From Calamus simplicifolius (taxonomy: Eukaryota; Streptophyta; Magnoliopsida; Arecales; Arecaceae): 64,000 nucleotides of DNA. The stretch is taken from the NCBI GenBank assembly GCA_900491605.1, contig UESW01003878.1, positions 1,360,920 to 1,424,919 on the forward strand. Reading direction: 5' to 3'. The notes beneath the pieces were generated by a model. The model saw nothing but the letters and a program-made list of their open reading frames with translations, did no database searches and had not been told where the DNA came from. Below are positions 11,711 to 20,054 of the stretch, in pieces (within the stretch, counting starts at the first letter, position 1; every line of letters starts with the position of its first letter). The position numbers were made by a program, and so were the translations under genes.

Positions 11711-11827
11711 TCGATAATGCCCCGACGGAGAAGACGGTGGCGATGATTTCCTGGGGGGCAGGAGGCCCGTCGAAGAGACCAAGGGGGAGGGGGGAGTGAG
11801 ACTGTAATTCCTTTTTTCGAAAAGGAC

Positions 11828-12436
11828 TTGGATGGGGTTGTAAATAAGGATGATGATAGCGTCGTCGTGTCCATGACGATCGCTAAGCACCCTGTAAAAA
11901 GAATCTTAGTTGACAGTGGGAGCTCCGTAGATGTTTTAAACTACGATGCCTTTGTTCGTATGAACTTGTCGCATGATCTGCTTCGACCTGTCGCCACGCC
12001 TTTGATGGGGTTCACAGGAGATTCCGTGAAGGTTGAAGGGGAAATCACTCTTCCCGTAACGGCTGGTACGGCTCCGTGCCAAAGCACTGTTCTCATGAAG
12101 TTCTTGGTGGTTCGTGTGCCCCTCGCATACAATGCGATCCTCGGGAGGCCCGGGCTCAACCTCTTGGATGCCATCATATCCACCAAGCGGCTCCTCGTGA
12201 GGTTCCCAACCAGCAGAGGGGTCGGCGAGATGCGAGGAGAGCAGGGTCTACCGGCACTTTGCTATCACTTGGCCCCTAGTCCCCAGGAGACGGCACCTGC
12301 ACCGGCACCTGAGGCCTTGACCCGCGAGACTTGGAAAAAGGGGGGAACCGGCCGAGCGGCTGCTCACTTTCCCCCTCGGGGAGGACCCCGCGCGGACGGT
12401 CCGGGTTGGAGCCTTACTTCCGGAGGAAGCTCGTGA
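11828..12436 (+). pseudogene. Aspartic protease region of Tat pol
   Basis: The frame carries RILVDSGSSVDVL, the DSG active-site signature of retropepsin-like proteases, near 11903-11941. It then has LKFLVV-like and YNAILGRPGLN (near 12126-12160), the second conserved motif of plant gypsy proteases. It would cleave the gag-pol polyprotein. The domain itself reads through without stops, but the frame ends before reverse transcriptase begins, so a frameshift lies between about 12330 and 12480. Confidence 0.88.
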
Positions 12437-12479
12437 CCGACTCCTTACCTTTCTGCGGGCCAACGCGACGTCTTCGCAT

Positions 12480-13850
12480 GGTCAGCATCCGACATGCCCG
12501 GGATCCGGAGGAGGTGATTACACACCAGCTTAACATCCGGCCGGAGTGCCGGCCCGTCAGGCAGAAGAAAAGGAGTTTTGCCCCTGACCGACAGAAGGCG
12601 TTGATGAGGAGGTGCGGAAGCTGCTGGCGGCTGGCCACATCCGCGAGGTGCGTTACCCGGACTGGCTAGCGAATGTCGATGGTTCGCAAGGCCAGCGGAA
12701 GCTGGAGGATGTGCGTGGATTTCACCGACCTCAACAAGGCGTGCCCCAAGGACAGCTTCCCGCTGCCCCGAATCGACCAGCTGGTGGACGCCACCTCCGG
12801 GCATGAGACTCTCAGTTTCATGGATGCGTTCTCGGGGTATAACCAAATCAAGATGAGCCCGGCGGATGAAGAAGCAACTTCCTTTGTCACAGAGAAGGGG
12901 ATTTATTGTTACAGGGTGATGCCTTTTGGATTGAAAAACGCCGGGGCCACTTATCAAAGATTAATGAACAAGGTCTTTGAGGACCAGCTAGGGCGCAACA
13001 TGGAGGTTATGTGGATGACATGCTGACCAAGAGCACCAGTGCGGCGGACCATGTAGCTGACCTCGAGGAGACTTTCAACAACTTGCGTCGGTATCGGATG
13101 AAGCTCAACCCCCACAAATGCGCCTTTGGAGTAGCAGCAGGCAAGTTCCTGGGTTTTATGGTGACCCAGCGAGGGATCGAAGCCAACCCCGACAAGATTA
13201 GGGCTATCCTGGAGATGAGGCCCCCAGCCAATAAGAAGGAAGTGCAGCGCCTAACGGGGAGGGTGGCGGCCTTGAGTCGTTTCATGTCAAGGTCGGCGGA
13301 GAGGTGCCTGCCCTTCTTTAAGGCGCTGCGCAAGGTCAACGGCTTCGAATGGACGAAAGAGTGTCAGGGCTCCTTTGAGGAGTTGAAGCAGTTTCTCTCC
13401 ACTCCTCCGCTGTTGTCCAAGCCTGAAAATGGAGAGGAGCTCTTTTTATATCTGGCCGCTTCCCCCGAGGCTGTCAGCTCCGTACTCGTGCGCATGGATG
13501 CCGACGGGGCCCAGAAGCCAATCTATTACACCAGCAAAGTACTCCATGACGCGAGACCAGGTATTCGAGAACCGAGAAGATTATCTTCGCCTTGGTGGTC
13601 TCTACTCAGCGCCTTCGGCCTTACTTCCAAGCCCATCCCATCGTGGTGCTTACGGACCAGCCCCTTCGAGCTATCTTATCTCGCCCCGACACCTCCGGTC
13701 GGCTGGCCAAGTGGGCCATTAAGCTAAGTGAGTTCGATCTGTCCATCCGGCCAAGGTCAGCCATGAAGTCTCAGGTGTTGGCGGATTTCCTGGTCGAGTG
13801 TTCCTGGACCGAGAAGGATATGGAGGAGGTGCGACCGGAGGAGTGTGTGG
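12480..13850 (+). pseudogene. Reverse transcriptase and first RNase H of Tat pol, frameshifted
   Basis: The RT reads from SIRHARDPEEVITHQLN (12480) across frames. It includes WRMCVDFTDLNKACPKDSF, SFMDAFSGYNQI and MPFGLKNAGATYQRLMN. One T is missing exactly in the catalytic box near 13006-13011, so the YVDD motif is split: MEV ends one frame and VDDMLTKS begins the next. The connection and RNase H follow (FLYLAASPEAVSSVLV, PIYYTSKVL, 13440-13540). Another shift near 13560 separates the last part (VVLTDQPLRAIL). These lesions abolish activity. The enzyme would copy genomic RNA into DNA and degrade the RNA strand. Confidence 0.93.
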
Positions 13851-13861
13851 ACTCTCCCTCA

Positions 13862-14160
13862 TGAGGAGGCGGAGGACTGGATCCTGCATGTGGATGGAGC
13901 GGCAAACTCTCAAGGAAGCGGAGCCGGACTCATTCTCGCGAGCCCAGAGGGAGACGTAGTGGAGTACGCTCTCAGATTCCAGTTCCCAGCAACTAATAAT
14001 CAGGCGGAGTACGAAGCCTTGCTAGCGGGGATGAGGTTAGCTGAGGGGCTAGGCGCTGGGCGTTTGAGGGCCTTCACGGACTCTCAACTTGTTTCTGGAC
14101 AGATCACCGGGAGTACGAGGCTAGGGACCCAACCATGTCCCGATACTTGAGCAAGGTGCA
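13862..14160 (+). pseudogene. Second (extra) RNase H domain of the Tat element
   Basis: Reads WILHVDGAANSQGSGAGLIL, then NNQAEYEALLAGM and RAFTDSQLV. The acidic residues D, E and D expected for a type-1 RNase H are in place. The domain lies between the gypsy RNase H and the integrase. Such an additional, separately acquired RNase H is a known mark of the Tat/Ogre branch, and this is the main ground for the lineage call. The frame breaks near 14110 after VSGQITG and continues from about 14135 (MSRYLSKV), so the C-terminal part is frameshifted. Confidence 0.85.
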
Positions 14161-15575
14161 GTCCCAGGCGTCTCATTTCTCTTACTTCCGCGTCAGCTAT
14201 ATCCCCAGAGCGGAGAATGCCAGGGCCGATGCATTGTCCCGTCTGGCCACTTCGGCCGACGGGACGTTGGGAAGGACATATGTGGAACACCTACAAGTCC
14301 CGAGCACCGAGGCCGCGGATGAAGCATTGCCGGTGGAGCAAGAGCCCTCCTGGATGGATGCCTACATCCGGTATTTGACTGACGGTACTCTCCCGGAGAA
14401 CCCCGCTGAGGCCAAGCTGCTCAGGCGGAGGGCCCCGAGATTCTTGATGATGAACGGGCTTTATCGGAGATCCTTCTCATACCCAGTTCTCAGGTGTGTG
14501 GGGTCGGCTGAATCAGATTACATCCTCAGAGAGATCCACGAAGGTATATGCGGGAGTCACCTGGGGGGCAGAGCCCTAGCCTACAAGGCCCTGCGCCAAG
14601 GGTACTTCTGGCTGACGATGAAGGAAGACGCGGCTGAGCTTGTTAAGAAATGTGATAGCTGTCAACGTCACGCTAATATCCAGCGACAGCCGACGTCTCA
14701 CCTGACCCCCTTGGTGGCACCTTGGCCCTTCGCCCAGTGGGGCATGGATATCCTGGGACCATTTCCCCCGGCCTCCGGACAGCGAAAGTTCCTCTTGGTA
14801 GCGGTGGATCACTTCACCAAGTGGGTTGAAGCCGAGGCCTTGGCCAAGATTACCGAAAGCAAAGTGAGATCCTTCTTCTGGAAGTCCATCATATGTCGGT
14901 TTGGACTGCCGCACACTAGTCACTGATAATGGCCGGCAATTTGACAACGCGCCCTTCCGGGAGTTCTGCTCCGAGCTGGGTATCCGTCAGAGGTTCACTT
15001 CCGTCGGGCATCCTCAAACCAACGGGGCAGCCGAAGTGACTAATCGGATCATTCTCCAGGGGCTGAGATCTCGGCTAGATGGCTGCAAGGGGCGATGGGT
15101 GGAGGAGCTCCCCAACGTGCTATGGGCCTACACAACGCCGCGAGCCCCCACCGGCGAAACGCCGTTCAGCTTAGTCTTTGGCTCTGAAGCTGTTATTCCG
15201 GTGGAGGTTGGTGCACCAAGCCCTCGGGTGGAAGCATACAGCGAGGAAGGTAACCCTGACCAACTGCGAGCCAACCTCGACCTGGTGGAGGAGGTGCGAG
15301 ACCGGGCGCGGCTTCGAATGGCGGCCTACCGGCAGCGGGCCGCAAAGTACTACAACGCTCGTGTGCGCCCCCGGACGTTCCTGCCAGGAGATCTGGTCCT
15401 TCGACGGGCTGAGGTCTCGAAGCCAGCTGAGGGAGGCAAGCTAGCCCCAAATTGGGAGGGGCCTTACCGGATCGCCGAAACACTCCGCCACGGAGCTTAT
15501 AAAATTGAAGAACTTGATGGGACGCCACTCCCTAGAACATGGAATGCGGATAACCTTCGTCGGTATTATCAGTAA
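14161..15575 (+). pseudogene. Integrase of the Tat element, one frameshift
   Basis: Linker sequence IPRAENARADALSRLA leads into an H-H-C-C zinc module (IHEGICGSHLGG ... KKCDSCQRH, 14535-14675). The catalytic core follows: WGMDILGPF (D1), LVTDNGRQFDN (D2, near 14920) and NGAAEVTNRII (E, near 15023). A single-base shift near 14908-14920 splits the core between the first and second aspartate. The C-terminal part carries YYNARVRPRTFLPGDLVLRR and ends at TAA (15573-15575). The domain would insert the cDNA into the genome. Apart from that shift it is well kept. Confidence 0.92.
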
Positions 15576-15654
15576 TGTATTCCTCCTTCATGTCAAGTCA
15601 CCCCTGTATTTGGGTTTCACCCCTTTTCAATATTAACGAGATTCAATTTTAGTT

Positions 15655-16960
15655 AAAGCCCTGCACCAGCCAGGCATGTGTACCATTCGGCACCAAAGCC
15701 CTGCACCAGCCAGGCATAAGCCCAGTGTACCACTGGCAGAGCGGTGTACCACGGCTCTCAGCAACAAAAGCCCGGCCCGTCGGCACCAAAGCCCTGCCAG
15801 CCAGGCATAAGCCCAGTGTACCACTGGCAGAGCGGTGTACCACGGCTCTCAGCAACAAAAGCCCGGCCCGTCGGCACCAAAGCCCTGCACCAGCCAGGCA
15901 TAAGCCCAGTGTACCACTGGCAGAGCGGTGTACCACCGGCTCTCAACAACAAAAGCCCGACCCCGTCGGCACCAAAGCCCTGCACCAGCCAGGCATGAAG
16001 CCCAGTGTACCACTGGCAGAGCGGTGTACCACCGGCTCTCAGCAACAAAAGCCCGACCCGTCGGCACCAAAGCCCTGCACCAGCCAGGCATAAGCCCAGT
16101 GTACCACTGGCAGAGCGGTGTACCACCGGCTCTCAGCAACAAAAGCCCGACCCCGTCGGCACCAAAGCCCTGCCAGCCAGGCATAAGCCCAGTGTACCAC
16201 AGCCACCGGCTCTCAACAACAAAAGCCCATGCACCAAAGCCCTGCAGCCAGGCATAAGCCCAGTGTACCACTGGCAGAGCGGTGTACCACCGGCTCTCAG
16301 CAACAAAAGCCCGACCCCGTCGGCACCAAAGCCCTGCACCAGCCAGGCATGAAGCCCAGTGTACCACTGGCAGAGCGGTGTACCACCGGCTCTCAGCAAC
16401 AAAAGCCCGACCCGTCGGCACCAAAGCCCTGCACCAGCCAGGCATGAAGCCCAGTGTACCACTGGCAGAGCGGTGTACCACCGGCTCTCAGCAACAAAAG
16501 CCCGAGTCGGCACCTAAAGCCCTGCACCAGCCAGGCATGAAGCCCAGTGTACCACTGGCAGAGCGGTGTACCACCGGCTCTCAGCAACAAAAGCCCGACC
16601 CGGCACCTAAAGCCCTGCACCAGCCAGGCATGAAGCCCAGTGTACCACTGGCAGAGCGGTGTACCACCGGCTCTCAGCAACAAAAGCCCGACCCCGTCGG
16701 CACCAAAGCCCTGCACCAGCCAGGCATGAAGCCCAGTGTACCACTGGCAGAGCGGTGTACCACCGGCTCTCAACAACAAAAGCCCGACCCCGTCGGCACC
16801 TAAAGCCCTGCACCAGCCAGGCATGAAGCCCAGTGTACCACTGGCAGAGCGGTGTACCACCGGCTCTCAGCAACAAAAGCCCGACGCCCGTCGGCACCTA
16901 AAGCCCTGCACCAGCCAGGCATGAAGCCCAGTGTGCCGCTGGTAGAGCGGTTACCACCGG
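15655..16960 (+). repeat. About 93-bp tandem array between integrase and the antisense gene
   Basis: Roughly fourteen to fifteen units with the core CAGTGTACCACTGGCAGAGC, then GGTGTACCACCGGCTCTCAG, and linkers GCACCAGCCAGGCAT and CCGTCGGCACC. Several units are shortened by 20-30 bp (for example at 16190-16260). Period close to 93 and few stops give long spurious frames on both strands, which I reject as genes. The array decays into unique sequence by about 17000. Confidence 0.92.
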
Positions 16961-16999
16961 CTCCGCGACAAAGCCCAACACCCGACGGCACAAAGTTCT

Positions 17000-17381
17000 G
17001 CCGGTCAGATAAAAGCCGACCCCGTAGGCATCAAAAGCCACGCGCCTATTTAGTACAAGGTCCAACACTTGCAGGGCGTTGCGCCGATAGCCTCGAGGAG
17101 CCGTCTACCTAACCTCTGACTGCCGGCGTTTTCGCTCCGAAAACCTACCCTCCCTGGTCCTAACTTTCGGGTCTAAACAGCTGGGGCAGAATAGCTCGAG
17201 TTGAGAGTTGTCCCCCGGAACTATCGGAACTAATGGGGTCACAGGGCTACATGTTGTCAATCGATGAAGTTCATGATAAGTCAGAATGCATCTTGAAGAG
17301 TGTTTTCATTAATTGGAAGGGCTACAAAATGCCGACGTTGTCGGACTTGTAAAAAGAAAGAACAAAACAAAGAGTGCGAGC
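17000..17381. other. Spacer between the 93-bp array and the antisense gene, nothing recognised
   Basis: Unique sequence of about 380 bases. It would be the 3' flank of the antisense gene. AT-rich positions near 17260-17360 could hold its polyadenylation site, but no convincing signal stands out. Confidence 0.5.
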
Positions 17382-18009
17382 TCACGGCTCTGCCGGTGCG
17401 GGCTCATCATCAGAAGGGGCCAAGTCAGACAAACGCTCCAGCTCAACCTCCAGGGCCTGGGGGAAGTTCAGGTCCCTGGCCACCTTCTCCTTGCCATGCT
17501 GGAACCCGTCGAGGAATACAGCCGCCGAGGCTTCGGCCAGGTCGTCTGTGAAGCGCCCGGATGCCTTGTACTCCTCTATGAGCCCAGCGGCCCGGACCTT
17601 CTCTGCAGCAAGGGCTTCCGTTGCAACCCTTTCAGCCTCCCCGCGGGCGGCTCACCTCCTCTTTGGACCGGCTTCCTCCTTCGCCGCTCGCGCCTCTTCT
17701 GTCGCCGCTCCGCTCGATCCTCGGCCTCCCTGGAGGGCTGAGGTTAGCTCAGAGATATGCATGTCCCTGGCCATTACAGCGTTCTCAGCCTCCGTCATTT
17801 GGAGGAGCGCTACGCGCGCACGGTTGGCTTCAATCTCCGCCCGGCTCTCGGCGGCCTTACCTCGCTCGCCAGGCGCTTCTGGCCGACTCCAGCGCCTTCT
17901 CGGCCGCCTCCGCACGGCGCTGAGCCTCCTCAACCTCTTTCTGCGTCTCCCGCAGAAGGACCTTCCCCCGTGAATTACCTCCCTGGCGGCCCTTCAGGGA
18001 GTGTGCGAT

Positions 18010-18076
18010 CTGCACGCGTAAGCCCCAGGTCAGCTGAAGGAAAGGATAAAAGGTAAAGGGCAAGAAGATCGCTTAC
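18010..18076 (-). other. Intron 2 of the antisense gene (67 bp)
   Basis: Donor GTAAGC after DSYAAVVR and acceptor GCGTGCAG before IAHSLKG. The intron is phase 0 and connects the upstream region to the coiled coil. It is at the short end of plant introns, so the call is less sure than for intron 1. Confidence 0.5.
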
Positions 18077-18636
18077 CCTGACGACGGCAGCATAGGAGTC
18101 CTGGAAGAACGCGCTCGCTTTCTGTGACTGAGGTCCTCCAGGATCCCAGGAACAAAGATCGGGCCCAGGACTCGCTCAGCCCAGCGGCCGTCGTTCAGGG
18201 AGTCTCGGGTGGCCCGGGCTCGCCCCCCTCGCTCCGCCATCTCAGCTGTCCCCGGTTCGGTGCGTGGGCCACTCCTGGGCGACCCCTCGGGGGGTGGACT
18301 CACGGGGCCAGATGGTCCCTCGCCCCAATCCCTGGTGGCATCCGGCGGGGTCGGTCCCCCAGGAGCCGGGGGCTCTTCGGTCAATATGGCCCCCCCCGCG
18401 GCTGGCTCCTCAATGGCTCCCGCGGTTGCCCCCACCCTGGTGGAGTGTCGGCCGTGAGGTCAACCTCCAGAACAGCCAGGACATCTTGCGGAGCCGGGGT
18501 GGGGAGACTTGAGCCGGTGGGGAGGCCCGAGCCATCGGACGCTTCGGGGCTGGGGCCTGCTGACCCCTGGATGGTCCTTCCCGGGCCCTCTTCTTGGAGG
18601 CAGCCCTCAGCAGTTTTGCCGCCGGTATCTTCATGG

Positions 18637-18734
18637 CTGCATGGCATCAGTTGGGTTTTAAAAAAAAAAAAAAGAAAAGAAGAAGGAGAGGGGAAAAGGA
18701 GCGAATTTTTGGCTAAGGGTGGAGAAGGACTTAC
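18637..18734 (-). other. Intron 1 of the antisense gene (98 bp)
   Basis: Donor GTAAGT follows the codons for LISHR. The intron ends in a long T-rich tract and GCCATGCAG. Removing it joins the phase-1 codon so that translation runs on without shift into AMKIPAAKLLRAASKKR. Donor, polypyrimidine tract, acceptor and phase all agree. Confidence 0.72.
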
Positions 18735-19711
18735 CCCGGTGGGAGATGAGGCCCGCCGACTCCAGGTTATCCTCCGACAGCAGCAGGGTGTATCGGGGGA
18801 TCTCGGTGGCCAACAATAGCCCCACGCCTCCCGGTCCCCAGGTGGATGGCGACGGCGTTCCCCCGGAGGTCGGGGTCTCCCCACTGGGGCCTGACTTGGT
18901 CAACATTTGCAAAAAAGAAACAGGACTTCCATCCCTTAATCGAAGAAGGAAGGAGGAGTTTTAGGACCCGATTGGGTCGGGGCTGAATAGCCACCAACCC
19001 TTTTGAGCCCGAAGGGTGTAGAAAGATCGAAAAAGGCTGATTCGGGGGGTAATGTTAGGCGATGGCAAAGGATGACGAAGGCACTGATGACGCGATAGGA
19101 GTTGGAACTAATTGGGAGGGGGTCAAGGAATAGTAGTTAAGGAGGTTGACAAAAAAGGGGGAAAGGGTGGGCGGAGACCTGCCTTTAGGCAGATCTCATA
19201 GAGGGCCACCCGACCGGGTCGGGAGGAATGACCCTATCGTCGGGAGTTGGCAGGAAAGCTCAACGTCCCGGGGGACCGATAACGGGCCCGGATTTTTCCA
19301 AATCCAGCCGCGTCATCGTGGAGGCCGTCCCCTCTGGGGACCCCTCCGCCGTCGAGGAGGCGCCGGCCTCCGACCGGCGGCCCCTCGATGGGGCTCCACC
19401 GGTGACCCGTCGCCGGGCCAGGGGGACGCGGTCCTCTGAATCAGAGGACCACTCAATCGAAGGGGAAGGGGACAGGAGAGGTACGGTACCTCTCGGAAGG
19501 AGGACGGTTCTCAGAACTGTCCTCCGAGGTCCAAGAAGGAGAACTCATGAGCAAAGGACAGAAGTCTAGGATGGGAAAGAGCTGACCTGGAAGGGAGGAA
19601 ACCAGACGCAGGCCCGCAGGTTGCAGGAGAAGTCGGAGCGTAGGCGCAGAAGAAGACGATGACAAAGAGCGGTATGGCATCAATTCAACCCCCCGCTTAG
19701 CTTTATCAGGT

Positions 19712-19728
19712 TTTCAAATCATCCCGCC
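19712..19728 (-). promoter_or_regulatory. Conserved 17-bp element upstream of the antisense gene
   Basis: Minus strand reads GGCGGGATGATTTGAAA, 164 bp before the antisense ATG. The identical 17-mer occurs at 63623-63639 upstream of the antisense gene of the second Tat element, whose surrounding sequence is otherwise strongly diverged. It is therefore a candidate promoter or leader element. The GGCGGGA core resembles an E2F-type site; that is only a resemblance. Confidence 0.5.
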
Positions 19729-20037
19729 ATGTCTCGTCGGCCACATGGCCCCTTGCCATAGGCTGGCTCGCCTCGAGGGACACCCCAGCATGGTATGGCG
19801 CGCCTCCGGCCAGTGGTGGGACCCCGCTGACGTCGCCGTAATGAAAGGTAATGATGATGCGGCTTTTCGTGCAAACTTCGAAGAGCCAGTTCTCACTCTC
19901 GAGGTCGATCGTGGCGGCACAGCGTACGGAGGGCGCCTCCTTACATTCCCCGTACCGTCCGCATAAAAGATAAGGACGGGGATCAGCCACGTGGAGAACA
20001 CCCCTTGCGCCTCAAGCGGTGGGACCCGCTTCGCCCC

Positions 20038-20050
20038 AGGGGTGAGGGGG
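20038..20050 (+). other. Polypurine tract of the Tat element
   Basis: AGGGGTGAGGGGG lies just before CATC and the 3' LTR start at 20055. It is the expected primer for plus-strand DNA synthesis. A matching tract lies at the 3' LTR of the second Tat element (63216-63233). Confidence 0.8.
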
Positions 20051-20054
20051 CATC

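Larger units (their letters stand above)
17382..19548 (-). pseudogene. Antisense gene of the Tat element (putative gypsy-type transposon protein, PF04195-like), with introns
   Basis: On the strand opposite to gag-pol. ATG at 19548 opens an acidic, disordered N-terminus (MSSPSWTSEDSSE; after a shift SDSEDRVPLARRR). Next comes a block resembling the domain known from plant gypsy antisense ORFs: RVALYEICLKAGLRPPFPPF near 19213-19150, LTPSQLVP, SLFRSFYTL, KGWWLFSP and PSSIKGWKSCFFF near 18950. A 98-bp GT-AG intron (18637-18734) joins in frame. A charged region and a second 67-bp intron (18010-18076) follow, then a coiled coil (KEVEEAQRRAEAAEKALESA) and a tail with GRFTDDLAEAS and FLDGFQHGKEK, stopping at 17382-17384. 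Length would be about 660 residues. Several frameshifts inactivate this copy. Function unknown. Confidence 0.72.

Noticed and set aside
15725..16924. Proline- and serine-rich repeat proteins on both strands
   Set aside because: The 93-bp unit is a multiple of three and nearly free of stops in many frames. Unit indels shift the frames at random, which a selected repeat protein would not show.
19706..19990. Open frame of 94 codons upstream of the antisense gene
   Set aside because: It overlaps the region that is the leader and promoter by position, has no counterpart in the second Tat element and shows no motif.
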